Shown one piece after another: positions 27,814-36,362 of a DNA stretch of 64,000 bases. The notes beneath the pieces are model-generated. The model worked only from the letters and a program-made list of their open reading frames with translations, had not been told where the DNA came from and did no database searches. The stretch is from Betaproteobacteria bacterium (GTDB taxonomy: Bacteria > Pseudomonadota > Gammaproteobacteria > Burkholderiales > CAIKXV01). Both the position numbers and the translations under genes were made by a program. The stretch covers positions 1 through 64,000 of the forward strand of contig CANGYF010000022.1 in assembly GCA_947458265.1 (NCBI GenBank), given 5' to 3'. Positions within the stretch are counted from its first letter, which is position 1; every line of letters starts with the position of its first letter.

Positions 27814-28911
27814 GTGACCGCACATGTGATTGCCTACGACACCGCAAACCCCGGCGATGTCAGTGATTTCAGCCGCAACCTCGCCCGCTTCGAACCGGCG
27901 CGTATCCGGAAGCTCGCGCTGCTGGTGAAGACCGAGGGCAACTCCGACGTCAACGACTTCTCGCGTGAATTCGCGCTGCTCAGTCTGACCGCCGCCATCG
28001 AGGCACATGGCGGCAAGGCACTGGCCGAGCGGTCGACCTTTCTGATCTCGACCGGCTGCGAAGGCGCGATGACACCGTTCGGCTACCTGTTCGTCGACCT
28101 GGAAGACGCGGTTGGCGAATCCGCTGCTGCGCCGTCGGCGACGGCGGGGCAGGGCAGAGCGCTCGCCTTCGGCTGCGCACGCAGCCGCTCGCTGACACCG
28201 GAAGAGATCGGCACCCCGGCGCATGCCGTGATCGTGGCCGAAACGGTGGAAGCCGCAATGCGCGATGCGGGCGTGAAGGCAGACGATGTAGCGCTCGTGA
28301 TCGTGAAGACCCCGGTCACCAGCCACATCCCGGCCACGGCCGGGGCGGTACGCAACACCCGGGTCACCTCAGCGCATTCCAAGGCGGTCGGCGCGCTCGG
28401 TGCCGGCTTGGCGCTGGGCGAAGTGCCGCGCGAGAAGATCGTGCAGGAGGCGTTCAACACCGACCACAGCCTGTACGCGAAACGGGCGATGGTGTTCTCC
28501 GGCGCCGAACTCGACTGCGTCGAGATCATGCTGCTCGCCAACCGGCCCGGCGCCGCCGGCGACCTCAGCGTGCACACCGGCTTCCTGCGCGACGTGCTCG
28601 ATGCCAAGGGGCTGCGCGACATGTATACCGCGGCTGGCTGCACCTTCGATGCGGACGGGCAGGTCGCACATGCGGAGCGCGTGGTCGCCACCCTGATCAA
28701 GGCCGGTTCGGCGCCCGACGGCAAGGTGCGCGGCGTGCGCACCACGATGAAGAGCAGTCACCTCGACATGGACAAGCATGTGCGCGCCGCAATGAGCGGC
28801 ATCATCGGATCGATCCTCGGCTCGACCCGGACCTTCATCTCGGCCAACACGGTGCACCAGGCGCCGCCCGGTGGCGGGTTGTGCGCATGCATCGTGCGCA
28901 AGGCGTCCTGA
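27814..28911 (+). CDS. Ring-opening amidohydrolase, cyanuric acid hydrolase/barbiturase family
   Basis: A 365-residue member of the small AtzD/TrzD/barbiturase family, whose fold has three repeated domains each giving a Lys-Ser pair. All three pairs are visible: Lys39 (LLVKTEGN) with Ser79 (LISTGCEG), Lys165 (VIVKTP) with Ser229 (VFSGAEL), and Lys296 (LIKAGS) with Ser343 (FISANTVHQ). Spacing and length agree with characterised AtzD. Members open cyanurate to carboxybiuret or barbiturate to ureidomalonate; which of these applies cannot be decided here. The start is a GTG at 27814. It lies between a deaminase-type amidohydrolase and an OCD-like gene, all on the plus strand. Confidence 0.9.
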   Translation: MTAHVIAYDTANPGDVSDFSRNLARFEPARIRKLALLVKTEGNSDVNDFSREFALLSLTAAIEAHGGKALAERSTFLISTGCEGAMTPFGYLFVDLEDAVGESAAAPSATAGQGRALAFGCARSRSLTPEEIGTPAHAVIVAETVEAAMRDAGVKADDVALVIVKTPVTSHIPATAGAVRNTRVTSAHSKAVGALGAGLALGEVPREKIVQEAFNTDHSLYAKRAMVFSGAELDCVEIMLLANRPGAAGDLSVHTGFLRDVLDAKGLRDMYTAAGCTFDADGQVAHAERVVATLIKAGSAPDGKVRGVRTTMKSSHLDMDKHVRAAMSGIIGSILGSTRTFISANTVHQAPPGGGLCACIVRKAS

Positions 28912-28913
28912 CC

Positions 28914-29897
28914 ATGGGCCAGTTGCGCATCCTCTCCGAAAAAGACGTGCGTTCGGTGCTCGACACGAGCACCGCTCTCGACCTCGCACGCCGCACCCTG
29001 ATCGACCAGACGGCGGGACACAGCCTGCTGTCTTCGCCGTCCGCGATGTCGCTGGACGCGCGGCCGGTCGGCGGGCCGAAGTTCAAGTTCAAGGCGGCCG
29101 CCGTCGGCTACCTGAACGCTTCCGGCATCCGCCTGCTGTCGCATCCCGGGCCCACCACGATGAACACCAACTACTGCGCGGTGTACGACCACGCGGGCTA
29201 CCAGCTCTCCGGCCTGGTTTCGGATCACTGGCTGAGCCGGCTGCGCACCGCTGCCTTCGGCGCGGTCTCGGCACAGGCGCTGGTGAACCCCGGGCCACTG
29301 GTCGTCGCGCTGTTCGGTACCGGCGGAATCGCGAGCGAGATCGCGCCGATGCTCACGCAGGCGCTCGACGTGAAGGAACTTCGGGTTACCTCGCGCCAGA
29401 TGAAGAACATGGAGGCGTTCATCGCCGCACAGGCGGGCGATGTCCAGGCAGCGATGCGTGCAGAACCCGATGGCCACAAGGCGGTCGACGGCGCCGACCT
29501 GGTGGTCACGCTGACCGAGTCGCCGTCACCGCTCGTGTTCGGTGGGACGCTGAAGCCGGGTGCGGTCGTCTGCTCGATGGGCAGCTACAACGAGGTCGAC
29601 TATCCGGTACTGGCCGAGGCCGACCGCTTCATCGTGGACGACATGGACTTCGCGGCAGAGATGGGCGATGGCGGCGCATGGATCGAGCAGGGTCACCTGA
29701 CCCAATCGACGTTCCGAGCACGCGTCGACGCGCTCGCCTGCGAGGTGCTGTCGGGCACAAAGCCGGGCCGGAAGACGCCATCGGACCGGATCATGGCGCT
29801 GATCCAGGGCATGGCGATCGGCGATGTCGCCTTCGCCGCCCATGCGTTGCGCGAAGGCGAACGGCGCGGCCTTGGCAGGACCGTGCCGCTCGACTGA
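28914..29897 (+). CDS. Ornithine cyclodeaminase/mu-crystallin family protein (copy 2)
   Basis: A 327-residue NAD(P)-dependent family member with the dinucleotide motif VALFGTGGIASEI and the downstream VVTLTESPSPLVFGG strand. The ATG at 28914 comes two bases after the stop of the ring-opening amidohydrolase, so the two are surely co-transcribed. In other bacteria such proteins reduce or deaminate small imino or amino acids. Coupling to a ring-opening enzyme suggests it acts on a nitrogenous intermediate of that pathway, which is an inference. It is convergent with the next Bug gene, with three bases between the stops. Confidence 0.88.
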   Translation: MGQLRILSEKDVRSVLDTSTALDLARRTLIDQTAGHSLLSSPSAMSLDARPVGGPKFKFKAAAVGYLNASGIRLLSHPGPTTMNTNYCAVYDHAGYQLSGLVSDHWLSRLRTAAFGAVSAQALVNPGPLVVALFGTGGIASEIAPMLTQALDVKELRVTSRQMKNMEAFIAAQAGDVQAAMRAEPDGHKAVDGADLVVTLTESPSPLVFGGTLKPGAVVCSMGSYNEVDYPVLAEADRFIVDDMDFAAEMGDGGAWIEQGHLTQSTFRARVDALACEVLSGTKPGRKTPSDRIMALIQGMAIGDVAFAAHALREGERRGLGRTVPLD

Positions 29898-29900
29898 CCG

Positions 29901-30884
29901 CTACTGATCGATCCTGATGTTCGCCCGCTTCACGATATCCGTGTAGCGGGTGGTTTCGGCGCGCAGGAACTTGGCGAACTGCGCCGAATCCATCGGCATC
30001 GGATTCATGCCCTGCTTGGCGAGCGCCGCGCGGAAGTCAGGTGTCGCGACGTTGTCTACGACCAGCTTCGAGATACGGTCGATCGCTTCCCGGGGGGATT
30101 TGGCCGGCATCAGCATGCCGTACCAGAGGCGGATGTCGAGCCCGGGGATGCCGCCTTCGGCGAAGGTCTGCATGTTCGGGAACTCAGGGTCGCGGGCCGT
30201 GCCGGTGACCGCAACCGGCTTGACCTTGCCCGACTTGAACACCGGGTTCATCGAAGCCATCGAACCGAAATACATGTTCACATGGCCGCCCAGCAATGCC
30301 GCCATCGCATCGCCGCCGCCCTTGTAGGGGACCGGCGTCATCTTCACGCCGGTGATCAGCGTGAACAGTTCACCCGCCAGGTGCTGGTTGCCGCCGATCT
30401 GGGTCGTGGCGTAGGTCAACGGCTGCGGCAGCGACTTGCCCCAGGCGATGAACTCCTTCAGGTTCGATGCCGGGACAGACGGATGCACGCCCATGCCCAG
30501 TTCCGCCACCGACATCGCTGCCACAGGCTCGAAGTCCTTGATCGGATCGTAGGGCAGCTTCATCAGCGCGCCGGCAATGGCATGCGTGGTCAGGATGGAC
30601 AGCAATGTGTGGCCATCCGGATTGGCATTGGCCACGTACTGCGTACCGATGCGACCATCCGCGCCCGGTCGGTTGTCGACCAGCACCGGTTGTTTCAGCG
30701 CATCGGAAAGCCTCGGCGCGAGCAAGCGGGCGGCCACGTCGGACGAGCCACCCGAATAAGGTACGACGATGCGGATAGGACGGTTCGGATACTGACCGGC
30801 CGGCTGTGCCGCCTGTGCGACGGTGGCGACGAATGCGGCCGACAGCAGAACTGCGCTAACGGCAGGGATAGCGATCCTGATCAC
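29901..30884 (-). CDS. Bug/TctC-family periplasmic solute-binding receptor
   Basis: A 327-residue receptor. I choose a GTG start at 30884 because AAGGAG stands eight bases upstream and a normal signal peptide (to about Ala26, VAQAAQ) follows; an upstream ATG would add 84 residues without receptor similarity. The mature part begins QYPNRPIRIVVPYSGGSSD and contains KQPVLVDNRPGADG and NPDGHT, so the usual Tyr of the loop is His. It lies 82 bases downstream of the amidase gene at 30967 on the same strand, so the pair may serve uptake and hydrolysis of one amide. Confidence 0.92.
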   Translation of the reverse strand: MIRIAIPAVSAVLLSAAFVATVAQAAQPAGQYPNRPIRIVVPYSGGSSDVAARLLAPRLSDALKQPVLVDNRPGADGRIGTQYVANANPDGHTLLSILTTHAIAGALMKLPYDPIKDFEPVAAMSVAELGMGVHPSVPASNLKEFIAWGKSLPQPLTYATTQIGGNQHLAGELFTLITGVKMTPVPYKGGGDAMAALLGGHVNMYFGSMASMNPVFKSGKVKPVAVTGTARDPEFPNMQTFAEGGIPGLDIRLWYGMLMPAKSPREAIDRISKLVVDNVATPDFRAALAKQGMNPMPMDSAQFAKFLRAETTRYTDIVKRANIRIDQ

Positions 30885-30966
30885 GAAGCTGCTCCTTGGT
30901 GAGGTCCTGTCTGCCGGAGTGTTGCAAAATCCGTGCCGTTGCGCCAGCAGCGCACGGATCGCGTGA

Positions 30967-32352
30967 TCACAGCGGCGGCAGGGCGGGCGGGGGCGGCAGG
31001 CAGCCTTCGGCGACACGGGCAAGCGCCAGCAGCAGGCGCTCATCGCCGCCCGGCGCAGTGAGATGCACGCCTGCGGGCACGCGTGCACCAGGATAGAGCC
31101 CCATCGGCAGCGAGATCGCGCAGGCATCGACCGCATTGGCCGCCCGCACGAAACAGTTCCGGTGCGGATCGATCGGCACGGTACGGCCGCGGACCTCGAG
31201 CGACTGCGTCTCGAGGCCCGGCGCCGCGAACGGCCAGGTGGGGGTCAGCACCGCGCCCGCACCCGCGGTCTTCAATGCGGCCGGCAGCGTACGGCGCAGC
31301 GCGGCGCAGGCCGCACGCGCGGCATCTACCGTCACAGCATCGAGTTTTGCCGCATTGGCCGCGCGCAAGCGGATGCCGTCGCTGGCGAGCGAGATGTCCA
31401 TCCCGGCCAGTGCACGGCCGGATTCGAACAGCGAGACCACGCCGGCCGCATGTTCGCCTGCCATCCAGCCCGGCACCTCACCATCGACCAGTTCGAAGCC
31501 GGCTTCGGCCAGGCGTGCGCAGGCTGCCTCGAACAGAGCGAGCGTCTCGTCGTCGCACATCGTGTCCACCAGCTCGCGCAGCACCAGCAGCCGGCGCCGC
31601 GGCGCATCGATGCGCGCGCCCGGCTCATCGGCCAGCGCGTCCCATGCCGTCTCGACATCCACGACGCTGCGGCCGATCAGCCCGATGGTCGACAGGCTGG
31701 GCGCATGGTTCGCCTTGCCGGCGATCGACAGACCACCGATGCGCGGCATGAAGCCGACCACGCCGCAATGGCAGGCCGGATTGCGGATCGAGCCACCACT
31801 GTCGGTGCCGATGTCCACCTGGGTGATGCCGAGCGCGGAGGACACGCCGCCCCCGGTGGACGACCCTCCGGCAGTGCGCGACACATCCCACGGATTGAGC
31901 CCCATCGGCTCGAACGCGTTGGTCACGCCGTACATCGCAAGTTCGGATAGCGTGGTGGTACCGAGCACGATGCCGCCGGCCGCACGTACCCGCTGCACGA
32001 TACCTGCATCGTGCGCCGCGATGCGCGTGCGGAAGATGTTGCTGCCTTCCGTCCATGGCAGGCCGGCGACCGGTATGCTGCCCTTCACGCTCACCGCCAG
32101 GCCGTGCAACGGACCTCGGATGCGACCTGCGTCGAGTTCGGCCTGCAGGCCTTCGGCACGGGTCATCGCATCGCCGGCCAGGTACGAGAACGCGCGGTAG
32201 GTCGGGTTGAGGCGGGCGATGGCTTCAAGCGATGCCCCGATGAGGGACGGGACGCGCATGGCACCGCTGGCGAGCTCGGCGTGCAGCGCGGCGATGGAAC
32301 GCGAGGATGCGATGGTCACGGTCGTGGCACCGGTTCGGACTAAGTTGGACAC
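30967..32352 (-). CDS. Amidase, amidase signature family
   Basis: A 461-residue amidase. Triad residues are in GLAVSVKGSIP (Lys), AGGSSTGGGVSSAL (cis-Ser) and DIGTDSGGSIRNPA (nucleophilic Ser). Unlike the exported amidase at 21540 it has no signal peptide and so acts in the cytoplasm. It is followed on the same strand by a Bug receptor gene, and the region upstream of its start (about 32353-32650) contains a fragment of a decayed Bug gene on the opposite strand. The substrate is not predictable from the sequence. Confidence 0.9.
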   Translation of the reverse strand: MSNLVRTGATTVTIASSRSIAALHAELASGAMRVPSLIGASLEAIARLNPTYRAFSYLAGDAMTRAEGLQAELDAGRIRGPLHGLAVSVKGSIPVAGLPWTEGSNIFRTRIAAHDAGIVQRVRAAGGIVLGTTTLSELAMYGVTNAFEPMGLNPWDVSRTAGGSSTGGGVSSALGITQVDIGTDSGGSIRNPACHCGVVGFMPRIGGLSIAGKANHAPSLSTIGLIGRSVVDVETAWDALADEPGARIDAPRRRLLVLRELVDTMCDDETLALFEAACARLAEAGFELVDGEVPGWMAGEHAAGVVSLFESGRALAGMDISLASDGIRLRAANAAKLDAVTVDAARAACAALRRTLPAALKTAGAGAVLTPTWPFAAPGLETQSLEVRGRTVPIDPHRNCFVRAANAVDACAISLPMGLYPGARVPAGVHLTAPGGDERLLLALARVAEGCLPPPPALPPL

Positions 32353-32527
32353 ATCGACCCTAGCACACGCGAATGGCTACCCTCCACCGCTGTTCGGGCA
32401 TCGATGCCCTGCATCCGGCGGGATCTGCGATGGTGAAGCAGGCGCGACCGCCATGGATTGGCAGGATATCCATCCGATCCTGAATCATCATTACGTTAAC
32501 TGTTGTCGCCGCTACCAGGCTTCAGCC

Positions 32528-32646
32528 ACCACCGGAACGCCGTCCGATGTGGTGGCGAAGCTGGCCCGCGAGGTCGGCAGGCATCTCGGCGCCACGGATG
32601 TGCGTGAACGAATAGCCTCCGATGGCGCGCCGCTGCAGCCGGCCGA
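32528..32646 (+). pseudogene. Fragment of a Bug receptor gene
   Basis: The plus strand reads TTGTPSDVVAKLAREVGRH and then LGATDVRERIASDGAPLQ, which is the conserved helix pair near the C-terminus of Bug receptors (compare the pattern TP..VV.RLN.E...AL..P.V.ERI.S.GA). No start, signal peptide or last C-terminal helix is present, and upstream sequence shows no continuation. The fragment abuts the 3' end of the MmgE/PrpD gene. It is a relic of an older receptor gene lost by deletion. Confidence 0.65.
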
Positions 32647-34032
32647 TCAAAGGTCTGCGCCGCCTGCAAACCCTCGCATGTCGGTGATTTGTTCGAGCCG
32701 CAGGCTGTCGCGATAGACCGTATCGGCCAGTGCCTCGCCCCAGACCGGCCGTGCGAGATCGAAGAACTTCCGTTCGACCGCTCCGGGTGCATGCGGGTTG
32801 TCCGGCTCGCCCCGCATGACCTCGCATCGCCCCTCCAGCCTGCGGCCGTCCTTGAACACGACGGCCAGCACGCACATCTGCTTCTCCGGATACTGGCGAG
32901 TAAAACCTGCATCCTCCTGCAGGTCCACGCGCAGCATGAGTGCCTTCACCCGCGGGTCTGCGACCGCTGCCTCGCCGAAGCAATCCAGGTCCCAGCGCCT
33001 GTGGACCAGCACCGTCGCCAGTGCGAAAGGCACGGAGAAGCGGGCACCGAACGCGTTGTCCACCACCGTCTTGCCACAGAACACAGCCAGCCGATGCGTG
33101 CGCACCTCGATGCTCGCAATGTCGTCCACGTCGAACGAAACGGCGGGCTGTCGCTCGAACAGATCGCGCAACGCGTCGATCGCCGAATGCAGGTGGCGCG
33201 CCCCCGAGTACAGCTTGATGTAGCCCTCGCCGGCGTACCAGTGCTCGCCGAGGCCGGCGATCGCCCCGGCCGAATCGAAGGCATCGCCCAACACCTGGCC
33301 GAAGGTCACGTCGAGCGCCGCATGCGGCCCGGTGAAGCCGGCTTCGGCGAGCCGGACGGCCATCTGTCCCATCTGGCTACTGTGCCCCGCGTACCAGTTG
33401 CGCACGGTCGCACCGTCGAGCATGGTCTGGCGGTTACCCCCGATCGGCGTGGCGCCCGCGACTTTGATCAGCGACCGCACCTGTGCGTGCGACAGCCCGC
33501 GCATCTTCGCCACCGTCATCGCCGCGCCAAGCACGCCGTAGGTGCCGTGCGGCTGCACCATGATGCGCATCTTCGCCGCACCGCCAACGCGTGCGCACAC
33601 TTCGTACCCGACGACGCAGGCCAGCAAGGTCTCTGCACCGCTGGCGCCGGTGGCCTGCGCCACCGCAAGCGCGGACGGCAGGCAGTGAATGCCAGGATGC
33701 CCGTGCGACTGCGAGTTTCCCGAATCGAGCTCCAGGAACACGCCGGCCGTACCGTTCAGGCTGGCTGCATCCAGCGGGTTCATCCGGCGGCCGCTGCCGA
33801 TCACGCAGGCAGCGCCGGCCGCGGTGAGTGGCGCATGCACCGCCAGCAGCGCCTTCATCTCGCTGGTCTGCATCCCGGCGGCGATCACCGCCAGGGTGTC
33901 GGCGAAGGTGATGCGCATCTCGTCGAGCACCGCATCGGGAATGTCCTCGAGGCGGGTGCTGCAGACGAAATCGGCGATGGCGTCGAGATAGTCCACCTCG
34001 AGCCGCGCTGGATCGATCATCGACGTGCTCAT
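32647..34032 (-). CDS. MmgE/PrpD family protein (copy 1)
   Basis: A 461-residue protein of the 2-methylcitrate dehydratase/cis-aconitate decarboxylase superfamily. The N-terminal all-helical domain carries ITFADTLAVIAAGM near 34-47 and ELDSGNSQSHGHPGIHCLPSALA near 100. The smaller C-terminal domain includes the VRTHRLAVFCGK strand. Members dehydrate or isomerise branched tricarboxylic or other acids; many paralogs in Burkholderiales have no assigned substrate. The start at 34032 (MSTSMIDPA) is preferred over the ATG at 34074. Two further paralogs occur at 50082 and 55212, so the window has three. Confidence 0.88.
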   Translation of the reverse strand: MSTSMIDPARLEVDYLDAIADFVCSTRLEDIPDAVLDEMRITFADTLAVIAAGMQTSEMKALLAVHAPLTAAGAACVIGSGRRMNPLDAASLNGTAGVFLELDSGNSQSHGHPGIHCLPSALAVAQATGASGAETLLACVVGYEVCARVGGAAKMRIMVQPHGTYGVLGAAMTVAKMRGLSHAQVRSLIKVAGATPIGGNRQTMLDGATVRNWYAGHSSQMGQMAVRLAEAGFTGPHAALDVTFGQVLGDAFDSAGAIAGLGEHWYAGEGYIKLYSGARHLHSAIDALRDLFERQPAVSFDVDDIASIEVRTHRLAVFCGKTVVDNAFGARFSVPFALATVLVHRRWDLDCFGEAAVADPRVKALMLRVDLQEDAGFTRQYPEKQMCVLAVVFKDGRRLEGRCEVMRGEPDNPHAPGAVERKFFDLARPVWGEALADTVYRDSLRLEQITDMRGFAGGADL

Positions 34033-34396
34033 CGTCCGCAGGTCACGATGCCGTTTGGTCGACATTGAATACATCGGACAGCCAGTTCATTGCCAGTTCT
34101 CCTGCCCGCTGACCGCGCCGCCACCTTGCTGCGTCTCGCCCAGCGCGCGGCGGAACCGGAGCGACAGCGCAGGGTGGTCGGGCCAGTCGTGTCCGCCGTA
34201 GGGCACGCAATGCTGCACCTTGTTGTCGCTGAGGACATCCAGAAGCACATTTTTCCGAGGCCATGCGATCTCCCTTTGCAGGCAGGTTACCGCAAGACTT
34301 TGTGGCTTGCTCCACCGCAGGCCGGTGACCGCCAGCATCCGCAGGCGGCCGGTCTTTGCGTGCGACATCGCGACCGGCAAAAGGCCGCCGGGCACA
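34033..34396. other. Gap with receptor remnant
   Basis: Between the MmgE/PrpD and hydrolase genes no intact gene is seen. The minus strand holds a Bug fragment at 34294-34383. Further along the same open frame, around 34100-34260, a peptide including PYGGHDWPDHPALSLRFRRAL looks protein-like, but I do not recognise it. It may be the end of another lost gene. Confidence 0.5.
34294..34383 (-). pseudogene. Fragment of a Bug receptor gene
   Basis: One minus-strand frame reads LLPVAMSHAKTGRLRMLAVTG and then LRWSKPQSL. In intact Bug receptors the same region reads like PHLKTGRLRALGVTSAKRS (receptor at 1341), the conserved strand before the VPT(I/F)AE segment. Neither side continues as receptor. This is the third decayed receptor piece in the window and, unlike the other two, comes from the middle of the protein. 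Confidence 0.6.
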
Positions 34397-35218
34397 TCAA
34401 GCTGCTCCGAGCGTTCCTTCGATGAACGCGACCAGGATCGCATCGAACGCCGCGGGCTGTTCGATGTAGCACGCATGTCCGGCGCCAGCGATCACCTGCA
34501 CCGGGGCCCCTGGCCGCACGGACACCACCTCGAGGATGGATGCCGGCACAGTCACCACGTCGTGTTCGCCGTACACCACCTGCACCGGCATCGAGGTCGG
34601 CAGCATGGCCAGGTCGGCCCGGGTATCGGATACCGTCAGGAGCTTCACCGCCTGGGTGAAGCCCTCCGGGCGAAGCAGCGACATGGTGTCGATCACGGCC
34701 TGCCGCTGTTCGTCGGTGGCCTGGTCGCTGAGCAGCCTCGGCCCGCGCTTTTTCGCCATCCCGGCCACGCCAAGTGCGGCGAGATCGGACAGGCGAGCCT
34801 CGCGCAGGCGGGTCCGTTCCGCCTCCGGCAGACGCGCATGGCCGGCAGACATGCTGGCCAGGGTCAGCCCGAGGAGGCGCTCGGGATGCCGGCGCGCGAA
34901 ACGCGCAGCCTGGATGGCGCCGAGAGAATGACCCACCAGGTGCATGCGGTCCACACCCAGCGCGTCGACCAGCTTCAGCAGCGCATCGCTGTAGTCGTCG
35001 GGACCGGGAGCATCCATCGGCAGCGCGGTCGAACCGCCATAGCCGGGACCATCCCAGGCGATCACCCGGCAGCGTGCCGACAGCGTGTCGAGCTGCTGCA
35101 CCCAGGAGCGTGCGCCGGAACCTACGCCATGCAGCAGCACCAGCGGCACGCCGGTGCCCTGCTCCATGTACGTGAACCTCGATCCGTCGGCATCGATGGT
35201 GCGCAGGTCCATGTTCAT
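34397..35218 (-). CDS. Alpha/beta hydrolase
   Basis: A 273-residue serine hydrolase with a normal catalytic set: the oxyanion-loop motif LLHGVGSGARSW near 32, the nucleophile elbow LVGHSLGAIQAARFA (Ser near 102), the acid in VVYGEHDVVT and the His in IAGAGHACYIEQP. The order and length match the HSL/3-oxoadipate enol-lactonase group. I take the ATG at 35218; ATG at 35212 is an alternative. It lies 64 bases downstream of an epimerase gene on the same strand and may share its transcript. The substrate is unknown. Confidence 0.87.
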   Translation of the reverse strand: MNMDLRTIDADGSRFTYMEQGTGVPLVLLHGVGSGARSWVQQLDTLSARCRVIAWDGPGYGGSTALPMDAPGPDDYSDALLKLVDALGVDRMHLVGHSLGAIQAARFARRHPERLLGLTLASMSAGHARLPEAERTRLREARLSDLAALGVAGMAKKRGPRLLSDQATDEQRQAVIDTMSLLRPEGFTQAVKLLTVSDTRADLAMLPTSMPVQVVYGEHDVVTVPASILEVVSVRPGAPVQVIAGAGHACYIEQPAAFDAILVAFIEGTLGAA

Positions 35219-35282
35219 GTCGCCTGGAACGCGACGTTCTCGCGCCCGGGCCCCTTCTCGGCATGACGACCGGCGTTGCGCT

Positions 35283-36242
35283 TCATGCGCGTACGCCGCG
35301 ATACCACTGCGCATAGTCCTGCAGCAGCCGCGCCATCGGATACTGCGGAACATACCCGAGGTGTCTTGCGGCGCGCGAGATGTCCGCCGGCTTCCAGTCG
35401 CCACCGCTCCAGGTCGATCCTTCCGGCTGCGCCTCGATGCGCGTGCGCGTCCCCGGGATCGCGGCCTCCAGTACCGCAGCCAGTTCCTGCGGCCGGTAGA
35501 TGCGCCCCATGGTGATGTTGAAGACGCCGCTGCCCAGGTCGACTGCGTCGATCGCCTGCACTGTGGCCAGCGCGGCATCCTTCGAATACACCCACTCCAT
35601 CGCGGTGCCCGGGATCACCGCTTCCCGCCCGTCGACCGCAGCCTCCAGCATCGCGCGGAAGATACCGCTCGGACCGCCTCCGCCAGGGCCGCTCCAGGGT
35701 CCGGCGACCGGGCAGTAGCGCAGCGCCGCGAACGCGATGCCGAAGCTGCGCGCATAGTTGAGGCCGATGCTCTCGACCGCCTGCTTGGTCGCCGCATAGA
35801 ACGTGTGAGGCCGCGGCACCGCTTCTTCCTTCGACAAGTCTCCGCCATCCTCGCCGCCGCTCTGGTAGCGGTTGAGCACGCTGGAACTCGACGCAACCAC
35901 CCGGCCGATGCCGTGGATGCGCGCGGCTTCCATCACGTTGGCCAGACCCATGATGTTCAGTTCGATCGCGGCGTACGGGTTGCGCTGCGCGCCCAGCGTC
36001 AGCAGCGGATTGGCGGCGGTATGCACGATCGCATCGACCTTTGCGCGCGCGAGCGCTGAACTGATCGACAGCGGCCGCAGCACATCGCCCTCGAACAGAT
36101 CGATTGCCGACGGATCCAGCAGCGTCGCCAGCACCTCGCGCTGCGGACGCGCGTCCATCACCAGCGGTCGCTCGCCGCGCTCGGCGAGGATCCTGGCGAC
36201 TTGCGCGCCGACCAGCCCGGCACCGATGATCAGTGTGGTCAT
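35283..36242 (-). CDS. NAD-dependent epimerase/dehydratase (extended SDR)
   Basis: A 319-residue extended short-chain dehydrogenase. The Rossmann glycine motif is IIGAGLVGAQVA (residues 5-16), DIVH-like AIVHTAANP follows, the catalytic pair is YAATK near 170, and the Ser partner is in VVASSSSVLN. Such proteins act on nucleotide sugars or on simpler hydroxy or keto substrates, and many in catabolic clusters are not sugar enzymes. It is divergent from the Bug gene at 36363, with a short control region between, and is upstream of the alpha/beta hydrolase gene on the minus strand. Confidence 0.88.
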   Translation of the reverse strand: MTTLIIGAGLVGAQVARILAERGERPLVMDARPQREVLATLLDPSAIDLFEGDVLRPLSISSALARAKVDAIVHTAANPLLTLGAQRNPYAAIELNIMGLANVMEAARIHGIGRVVASSSSVLNRYQSGGEDGGDLSKEEAVPRPHTFYAATKQAVESIGLNYARSFGIAFAALRYCPVAGPWSGPGGGGPSGIFRAMLEAAVDGREAVIPGTAMEWVYSKDAALATVQAIDAVDLGSGVFNITMGRIYRPQELAAVLEAAIPGTRTRIEAQPEGSTWSGGDWKPADISRAARHLGYVPQYPMARLLQDYAQWYRGVRA

Positions 36243-36265
36243 GCCTTGTCCTCCATGCTGCCCAG

Positions 36266-36271
36266 TATAAT
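36266..36271 (+). promoter_or_regulatory. Possible -10 element upstream of a Bug gene
   Basis: A perfect TATAAT lies about 90 bases upstream of the receptor start at 36363. The best nearby -35 candidate, TTGTCC at 36246-36251, gives a spacer of only 14 bases, so the promoter is weakly supported. Confidence 0.3.
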
Positions 36272-36362
36272 GCCGGGCAATGCGAGCACTGCTGGAGACA
36301 ACGGCAACACCGGTTGCGTCAGCACGACCCTGACCGGTACCGCATCAACCTGGGGGATGACG

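Noticed and set aside
27814-28911. Naming the ring-opening enzyme AtzD (cyanuric acid hydrolase) outright
   Set aside because: The residues that separate cyanurate from barbiturate enzymes cannot be judged reliably by eye, so only the family is stated.
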